DNA from: Anaeramoeba flamelloides
Lineage: Eukaryota > Metamonada > Anaeramoebidae
Assembly: GCA_027625915.1 (NCBI GenBank)
Contig: JANTQA010000023.1
Span: 24,056,001-24,120,000, forward strand
Reading direction: 5' to 3'
Length of the DNA: 64,000 bases
This document shows positions 57,780 to 64,000 of the stretch, one piece after another. The position numbers and the translations under genes were made by a program. The notes beneath the pieces were generated by a model. It did not search any database. It was not told the origin of the DNA and saw nothing but the letters and a program-made list of their open reading frames with translations. The stretch's first letter is position 1. Each line of letters opens with the position of its first letter.

Positions 57780-58175
57780 TTGAATGATCGATTTGTAAAT
57801 ACTGATAACTCTATTTTCCAAACTCTTCTTCAAAGAACAACTCAAAAACCCAAAAATTTTACAAGATTACATTTTACGCTTAAACAAAAAATTTTCATTT
57901 TCACAGCACACTAAAAAAGAGAAAAATTTAAAGGTTTTCAAAAGCTTGAATAACATTTTCTTTGGTTGATCTCTTTTAAGAATTGAGAAAAATTAAAAAG
58001 TTTAAAAGAGAACAAACACTGATCTTGGAAAATGTACTTAGTTAAATTGTCTAGTTAGCTCAGTTATTTGCAATTAAAATTACTTCAAAAAATTTTATTT
58101 TGTTCATTTTTTTTTTTTTTTCCTTTTGAAATTAACGAGCTTCTTGTTATTTTTATTTTTTTTTTGTTTTCTTTT

Positions 58176-59354
58176 ATGAGTGAAGCAATTCTGAAAATCA
58201 AAAAGCCTTCGAAAATTCCAAAGGAGAAACTTTTGCGACTATTAAACAAAGGCGGCTTTGATGTTGATACTAATTTAGATCACCAATCTTTAGTGCAATT
58301 GTTTTTGAGGATACAAGAAGACCTTCAAGCAGAAATCGAAAGTGACTCAAGTGAAAAAGAATTATACCCCCCTACCATTTATGAGATTGAACAAGAAAAA
58401 ATTTTGAAAAACAATAAGAAAGAAAAAGGGAAAAACAATCCCAATCCTATGAAGGATTTTATTCTTGATCTAAATAATTATTCTCGTTCAGATTCAGATT
58501 CTGATTTAAATTCTAGTTCAACAATTCACGAAGAAGAAGAAAAAGAAGAAGAAAAAAATGAATTGAAAAAAAAAAGAAAGAAGAGGAAAAATGATCCTTT
58601 ATTAACACCACCAAATTCAAAAGCAAAAAAAAACTATTTGGGATCTTATTTTACAGGATCAAATTCCCTTCACCATAAAAATTCCTCAAGGCTATCGAGA
58701 AAAAAATATAGAACAGAGAGAATTCAAAGAAAAAGACCTTACGAAGAAAACAATGACAAATTCAAAAAGCCAAAACAACCAAATTTTTATATCCAAAAAA
58801 AGAGATTCACAAACAAACAAAAGAAAGGAAACAATAAATTTAACACAACGAGGCCTGTCAATAAAGAAAATAGACTTGAGTCTAATTTTAATTCGGAAAT
58901 TCAATATCAACAGCAAGAAGCTGAACAAAATCAATTATACAACCAACCAGAAATTGAAATCTATGATGAAAACCCAACAAACTTCCAAAGCAGATTCCCA
59001 GAAGAGCATATTTTGAAGGATTATAATGATCCGTACATTGCTTTTCCACAGCACAAAAAGCAATTCAGTACACAAACTTCCGACGATCAGGAGATGGACG
59101 ATCTTACATTAAGCCAAATGAACAAAGGCAGCTCTTCCATGGGTGTAGACATTTCTTATTCAGATGAAATCGGAATAAATAATGAAATTTCTTCACAAAA
59201 CAGTACAAACCAATTTGTTTATTCCCAAAATTATTTAAAAAATGATCAAAATTATGAGACTCAAGCTTCCTGGTTCCTCAAAATTCTGATCATTCTTTTT
59301 GGTATGGTTATTGTTTTATGCATATGGTACCTATCTGAAAATTATCTTAAATAA
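58176..59354 (+). CDS. Candidate HeH/LEM-type tail-anchored protein (inner nuclear membrane?)
   Basis: 392 residues from ATG (MSEAILKIKK). The frame is open for 36 codons upstream, but that part is T-run-encoded Phe, so the ATG after it is chosen. Residues 11-47 (IPKEKLLRLLNKGGFD then DHQSLVQLFLRIQ) fit the helix-extension-helix pattern of SAP/HeH/LEM modules. The middle is charged and low-complexity, with acidic runs (EEEEKEEEKNE) and a strong basic signal (KKKRKKRK). The only membrane segment is WFLKILIILFGMVIVLCIWY (366-385), seven residues from the C-terminus. An N-terminal HeH module plus a C-terminal anchor is the plan of emerin/Lem2/Src1-like proteins that tie chromatin to the nuclear envelope. 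The domain call is by eye. Confidence 0.7.
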   Translation: MSEAILKIKKPSKIPKEKLLRLLNKGGFDVDTNLDHQSLVQLFLRIQEDLQAEIESDSSEKELYPPTIYEIEQEKILKNNKKEKGKNNPNPMKDFILDLNNYSRSDSDSDLNSSSTIHEEEEKEEEKNELKKKRKKRKNDPLLTPPNSKAKKNYLGSYFTGSNSLHHKNSSRLSRKKYRTERIQRKRPYEENNDKFKKPKQPNFYIQKKRFTNKQKKGNNKFNTTRPVNKENRLESNFNSEIQYQQQEAEQNQLYNQPEIEIYDENPTNFQSRFPEEHILKDYNDPYIAFPQHKKQFSTQTSDDQEMDDLTLSQMNKGSSSMGVDISYSDEIGINNEISSQNSTNQFVYSQNYLKNDQNYETQASWFLKILIILFGMVIVLCIWYLSENYLK

Positions 59355-59527
59355 AAAAGAACATTTTACCCAAAATTTGTTCCTTCTTTTATTTTACCTT
59401 TAGTATTGTTCTGAAAAGAATTGAGTTGTATTATTTTTCAAAAATTATGTTAAACCTTATTTAGAGTTTTTTATTTTTTTAAATATTCCAATGTTAAATT
59501 ATTTAAAAAAATTTTTAAAGAACAATT

Positions 59528-59785
59528 TTAGTTATTATCAACTGGAAAATCAAAGAAAAATTTGAAAAAATTCGAATTATAAAATTGTTTGTTTATATCT
59601 GTCCCTTTTACTTCAAAAAGGACAATTTTGGCAGTATTGTCCTTTTTACCTAATTTTTTAAAAAAAATTAATAAATTGAGTAATGTGTCTTTAAAATAAC
59701 ACTCTATGGTTGATAAGTAAGTTATCTCCTTACATTTTTCAATATTTTCCCTTTTACAAAATAAAAAATTATAAATATTTTCCAT
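59528..59785 (-). CDS. Possible small protein, convergent with the HeH gene
   Basis: An 85-codon frame with ATG (MENIYNFLFCKRENIEKCKE) that continues ITYLSTIECYFKDTLLNLLI to DFPVDNN. Codon use is mixed enough to suggest coding. Its 3' end faces that of the HeH gene with 173 bp between the stops. No family, splice partner or domain seen. Confidence 0.3.
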   Translation of the reverse strand: MENIYNFLFCKRENIEKCKEITYLSTIECYFKDTLLNLLIFFKKLGKKDNTAKIVLFEVKGTDINKQFYNSNFFKFFFDFPVDNN

Positions 59786-60868
59786 ATTTTCCTTCGTCCT
59801 TGAATCTGTGAAAATATGTGTTATCTTGTTCCTTGGCCTTTAGCCTTCGAAGCAATAGATAAATATTTAAATTTTTTTTTTCCCAAGGGAAGATATCGAA
59901 AAATTAAAAATAGTTAACCCACACAATTTTCTAATTAAATTCTAAATTATTTCTCAAATTGATATTCCCAAGTTTATTGAATTTAGTGTATTAATATCTC
60001 AATAGATTCTTCAATAATTCAAGTTTCTTGTAATGGGGTATTAAGTATATTAGAAAGGCATAGTTCTGCTAATTTCTTAATTATTAAAACATTTTTAATA
60101 TGGTAATTTTAAAAAAGTGAAAACTTTTTTTATGATTTTGACAGAATTAAAACTTTTTTAAAAAGTTTTATGTTTTTATGAAGTGAAAACTTTTTTCAAA
60201 AAAATTATTTTACTTCACATATCTATGTCTACAATATATATAAAGGTTGATTCTTGAATTTAATAAAACATACAACTTTCAAAAAGTTTTAATTCTGAAA
60301 AATTTTTCACTTTTTTAAAATAGTAAACTTAATAAAAAGTTTTAACAAATACTTCACTCTATTAAAATGATGGTAAATTCTCAGAAAATATTTCTTGGTT
60401 AAAATAGTCATTTAATTCATTAACGAAAATCATCTAAATATTTTTTTTGGTTTAAAATTAGATAATCATGATTCAGTTACAATATTACAAATTTTCTAAA
60501 TTTATAAAGAATCAATATAGTTTCTACAGAAATAAATCCGAAATTTCGAAATGGATTCTTCAGATAAATCATAAAAGTAATCCTTTTATTTTGGAAAATT
60601 TATAATACAGAAATCTTTCTTTAGATTAAAATAAATTATTTTGTAAAAAAAAAACATAGTTTTTTGAGTTTTTATTTTCTAATCGAATTTAAATATTCTC
60701 GAAATATGAAATAGTAATATAGAGTAGTTTTGATTTAGGTGGGCTTTATTGTTTTTTATTTGATTATTAATTGATAAGTACAAATAAATAATTTTAATTA
60801 AAAAATATTTGTGTTAATATTTCTTTGGTTTTAGTTTTATGTGGTTGATAAGTGGGATTTTTAAATTA
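59786..60868. other. Gene-free interval
   Basis: AT-rich sequence. AAAACTTTTT / AAAAAGTTTT words recur in both orientations between 60110 and 60360, forming short inverted repeats. No gene seen. Confidence 0.4.
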
Positions 60869-61418
60869 AACTCCATTTCACTCAAAGTGGCCCAGCCAAA
60901 AATGAAAAAGCTACTTTATTTTTAAGAATCAACCAAACTTAGATTGTTTAGAAATACGAGAAATAATAAACTTCTTATAAGAGTCCATAATTATAAAAGA
61001 AACCCCTGAACAAACAATAAATTTCAAAAAAAAAAAAATGTTAAAAAATTTTTTGGGCCCCATTCATTGGAACGTCTCGTGCAAAATTCTCAATTTCTTT
61101 AGGAAATTAAAATCGTTGATAATAAGATTTTTTACTTGTAAATGTATGAATTTTAAAAGAACATACAAAGCTTAACTTTTCTTAATGTTTATTTCGTTTT
61201 TAAAACATTTTTTTTTTCAAAATTAATTTTTAAAAAAAAAATAAAAAAGAAAAGAAAAAAAAAAAAGAAAAACAAAAAAAACAAAATTTTACAAAATGAG
61301 AAAAAATGATTTTGATCTAAAAATTGAAAATTTTAGTTTGATAAGAGTAATGAATTAAACTCATAGAATGTCTTCCATTTCTTCAATAAAACTGGGTCCC
61401 TTTGACTGAAAAAGAGTT
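60869..61418 (+). mobile_element. MITE-B copy 2 (well preserved)
   Basis: 550 bp flanked by TA. Ends are AACTCCATTTCACTCAAAG and CTTTGACTGAAAAAGAGTT. It is almost the same as copy 1, 4.6 kb away, in the same orientation. In the first ~160 bp I count about four differences. The two insertions therefore look young. Confidence 0.85.
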
Positions 61419-61821
61419 TAGATCAAAAGAACGAGAGGATGGAATTTTGAAAATATTTTTTGTATGATATAATGGAATTTTTTTAAAATTTGATCAGATT
61501 TGTTCATTTCATTTTTTTTTTTCCTGGATCAAAATTGTTGATAGAGGTAGAACAATTATGTCTCGAAATGTATTTATTAACTTAAATAATTAAGATTTAT
61601 TTTATCTCTGATAAAAAATTAAAGTTATATTGGACTAATTACAAAATTTTTACAAATTTTTTCGATTTTTAAGTCAGCTTTTTTTTTTTTTTTTTTTTCA
61701 GAATAAATAAAAACTAAAATTTAATTCAATTTTTTATATCTTTTTTTTTTTTTTCAATTATAAGAATTTTTATAATATCACAATTTTTTAATATTTTAAA
61801 GAAAATATGTATATTAAACTA

Positions 61822-62356
61822 AATGACCTAATATTGGATATAGTGAAAATAGTTTAATAATTAATAATAAAACAATTCCCTACCTTTTTTTAATAATTTT
61901 GAATTTATGAACTGTATTTTTTTTGGTCTTTTCTGTTTTTTTTTTTTTTCATTTCCATTTTTCAAGTTACCTAATCTGTTTCGTTTGATCTGGAATTTTT
62001 ATTTTGGTGGTTGATAGAAGCTTAAAAGTGCATAAAAATATATAGAAAAATCATATAAATATCGTTGATTGTTTCTAATCATTTAATTGATCAATAATTG
62101 GTTTTAAAAATCCAAACATATTGATAATACTTTTATTCTATTACGTTTGTTTTATCATTTTTGACACATTAATTTTTATTTTTTCATTTTGATCTTTTTT
62201 CTTTTATTTGGGTAAATAGAATAACATATAAAAAAGTGATATTCGGTCATTTAAACGTGATTTGGTCCCCAATTTTTGAGAAATATGTATCATTGTTTTT
62301 TTTTTACTAGGATTTTTAATTTTTGAGTGTTCCTAAATTTTTGGAATGAGTTTTTT
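61822..62356 (+). repeat. Repeat family C, copy 3 (diverged)
   Basis: Follows C copies 1 and 2 in outline: TTCATTTCCATTTTTCAAGT, TTACCTAATCTGTTTCGTTT, GATCTGGAATTTTTATTTTG, GTTGATAGAAG, TTATTTGGGT and CCTAAATTTTTGGAATGAG at the right end. It follows MITE-B copy 2 by about 400 bp of T-runs (61419-61821), where nothing else is seen. Confidence 0.5.
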
Positions 62357-62472
62357 AAGTAAAAAAAAAAAAAAAAAAAAAAAGGATATAAACCTTATGA
62401 AAGTGGAGAGATGCTGCAAACATTTCATTTATCTCTTTGTAATTAGAAAACGAAAATTCATGGTAGACCCTA

Positions 62473-62666
62473 CAATCAGTTTTAAATTTAAGTTACAAAC
62501 TTTCAACAAAATTTAAGGCACAAAAAAATCTCAAATTAAGGCACAAAATTTGGAATTTTTTTTTTACAAATGATTTAACTATTATCTCAAGTTGATGTCT
62601 CAATTTGAGATTTTTAATGTGCCTTAATTTAGTTGAAGGTTTGTGTCTTAAAAGTGGAACTGGCTG
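62473..62666. mobile_element. MITE-A copy 7 (diverged)
   Basis: 194 bp, TA-flanked. Ends are CAATCAGTTTT and GTGGAACTGGCTG, several bases off consensus. Two of the three GGCACAAA words in the left arm remain. It is the oldest-looking member of the family here. Confidence 0.7.
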
Positions 62667-62910
62667 TAATATTAACTACGGGTTTCAGTGGAATAATAAA
62701 ATAGGTATAAAGGGGAAGTTATTGTAATAAAAGGGGCGGATAAAAAAAAATTTAAATAACAGTGCAAGATACGAGCAAATTAAATTCATTTTTCTTTAAT
62801 TAATGAAAGTTTGCAAAGATATAAGAGTTGTAACTTATCTGGTATCGTAGAGTTTATTTCAATAGAATTGATCAATAAAAATAATTTTTGAATAGCAACA
62901 AATTTATAAA

Positions 62911-63111
62911 ATGATCTGTTCGAAACATGAAAAGACTTGCCATAGAAGAAGAAAGGTTGGGTTTTTCGAAAATGTTACCAACTTACAATTAAGGATCTTA
63001 TCTGACGCTAAAATTTCCAATTCCCAAAATTTTGAAAATTTAATCGTTCTTCTTGATCTAAAAGAGATAAAAGGCATTCTTCCTGAATTTTTTGTCACAC
63101 CAACTCCTTAA
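62911..63111 (+). CDS. Possible small gene or exon, unrecognised
   Basis: A 66-codon frame from ATG reading MICSKHEKTCHRRRKVGFFE, NVTNLQLRILSDAKISNSQN, FENLIVLLDLKEIKGILPEF, FVTPTP. The base composition is higher in GC and codons favour a purine in position 1, as in the accepted genes. A minus-strand frame of similar length over the same bases is taken as its shadow. It could be a small protein or the last exon of a gene. GTTGGG after AAAG (62956) is a possible but weak internal splice site. Confidence 0.35.
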   Translation: MICSKHEKTCHRRRKVGFFENVTNLQLRILSDAKISNSQNFENLIVLLDLKEIKGILPEFFVTPTP

Positions 63112-63560
63112 AAAAAGGCTTTATTCTCGATAACCCATCGATCATACAGAGAAAGTACTTTATATGTTTGTTGGAGTTTTTTTAAAATCAAACCAAGTCA
63201 TTTTTTTGTTTGCATTTAAAATTTCCTATCAAACTTTATAACTATTAAAAAATATTCACTTTTTGAAAACAGTAAAATTTTTTATATTTATTAATTTTTT
63301 TTGTTTATTTTTGATTGTAACTGATGTTATTGCTTCAAATTTTAAAAAGAAATAAACATGAACCAAAAATAAAAATAAAAATATAATTAAAAAATAAAAA
63401 GGAAAATAAAAATATTTAAGATATATTGTTTGGGGTATAAGTAAATAAAAATAAAATAATACTAATATAAAGATAAAAATTAAAATAGTAAGATCAAGCA
63501 AAAGAGGAAGAAAAATAAAAAAAATCAAAATCAAAATAAAATAAAAGCCTAATTCATTAA
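63112..63560. other. Gene-free interval downstream of the ankyrin gene
   Basis: The 3' flank of the minus-strand ankyrin gene and A-rich low complexity at 63360-63545. The hydrophobic minus-strand frame there (63256-63534) is a by-product of A/T runs. Confidence 0.45.
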
Positions 63561-64000
63561 TTAATTTTTTTGTTGGAAATCAATAGGTTTTTTATCATTG
63601 ATATCAAGAGCTTCTTCGTCTGCACCATTTTCAATTAAAAGCTCAATAATTTTAGGGTTTGCGTTATATTCATAACACAAATGAAGGGGGGTTTTGTCCC
63701 AAGATGCGGTGGCATTTACTTCAGAGTCATTTTCTAATAATAATTTTACAATTTCAATTGAGGAATTAAATCTACAACAGCAATGGAGAGGGGTATCCAT
63801 TACTTTGTTTTCTTGGTTTACATCGGATCCTGCTTCGATCAGCATTTTGACTGTTTCAATTGGGTTGTTTTTTTGGCAGGCAGTATGTAAGGGTGTGTTC
63901 AAAAAGGCATCAACTGCTGTAACGTCAGCTCCTAATTCAATCAAGGATGCAATTACATTTGAGGGTACCTTTGCAAGGCAGGCGTAATGGAGTGGGGTGT
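63561..64000 (-). CDS. Ankyrin-repeat protein, C-terminal part (runs off the window)
   Basis: The frame is open from the window edge and ends FQQKN and TAA. It contains four ankyrin repeats of 33-34 residues, starting TPLHYACLAKVPSN, TPLHTACQKNNP, TPLHCCCRFNSS and TPLHLCYEYNAN. Each carries the TPLH turn, the hydrophobic helix pair (IETVKMLIEAGSDVN type) and the beta-hairpin Asp/Asn. The last reads IELLIENGADEEALDINDKK and caps the stack. Ankyrin stacks bind other proteins. What domain precedes them (in such protists often BTB, kinase or RING) lies outside the window. No start codon is visible. Confidence 0.92.
   Translation of the reverse strand, partial: TPLHYACLAKVPSNVIASLIELGADVTAVDAFLNTPLHTACQKNNPIETVKMLIEAGSDVNQENKVMDTPLHCCCRFNSSIEIVKLLLENDSEVNATASWDKTPLHLCYEYNANPKIIELLIENGADEEALDINDKKPIDFQQKN

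Noticed and set aside
58068-58175. N-terminal extension of the HeH gene that would act as a signal anchor
   Set aside because: It starts from a TTG and consists of T-run-encoded Phe/Leu. The in-frame ATG at 58176 is the sensible start.
1-64000. Virus-like or Polinton-type elements
   Set aside because: No capsid, integrase, polymerase or protease frame and no long terminal repeats of that kind were seen. All repeats fit short DNA transposons or unknown non-coding families.

Overview
The window is strongly AT-rich nuclear DNA from a unicellular eukaryote. Genes have short GT..AG introns, coding exons stand out as islands of higher GC, and the proteins carry Asn/Lys/Glu-rich low-complexity linkers. 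The orthologues are clearly eukaryotic: a PP2A scaffold subunit, a long-form tRNase Z, a CCHC zinc-knuckle protein and ankyrin repeats. The style (NENENK tracts, AT-rich introns, many non-coding repeats) suggests a free-living amoeboid protist, perhaps Anaeramoeba-like. That placement is a guess from style and was not tested.

Layout: 1-2.4 kb, non-coding repeats. 3.35-4.76 kb, a minus-strand coiled-coil gene. 6.8-8.3 kb, a hairpin repeat and a 675-bp fold-back element. 8.3-10.9 kb, weak exons and one small two-exon coiled-coil gene. 11.3-13.8 kb, three repeat insertions. 15.86-21.34 kb, the five-exon PP2A-A gene, whose fourth intron is 3.1 kb. 21.6-26.4 kb, repeats, including a repeated ORF-bearing element. 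26.66-33.09 kb, tRNase Z in two exons split by a 3.5-kb intron. 34-37 kb, repeats. 37.86-38.57 kb, the zinc-knuckle gene (minus). 39.8-47.1 kb, the densest repeat zone, which also holds a four-exon minus-strand gene whose two long introns each contain a copy of the same ~197-bp inverted-repeat element. 49.9-53.5 kb, nested repeats. 53.64-54.12 kb, a coiled-coil gene (minus). 58.18-59.35 kb, a candidate LEM/HeH-type tail-anchored nuclear membrane protein. 60.9-62.7 kb, repeats. 63.56 kb to the end, an ankyrin-repeat gene (minus) that runs off the window.

None of the genes form an operon or an obvious pathway. The conserved ones (phosphatase scaffold, tRNA 3' processing, possible RNA surveillance, possible nuclear envelope) are housekeeping genes standing in repeat-filled DNA. 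The main story is a community of short non-autonomous DNA transposons (at least nine families, labelled A-I and K here, plus a twin-hairpin module J). Many have terminal inverted repeats and probable TA target duplications. They sit in introns, against start codons and inside each other, while leaving the reading frames intact. No retrovirus-like, Polinton-like or other virus-like element, no tRNA or rRNA gene and no CRISPR array was recognised. All coordinates, splice joins and repeat alignments were read by eye.
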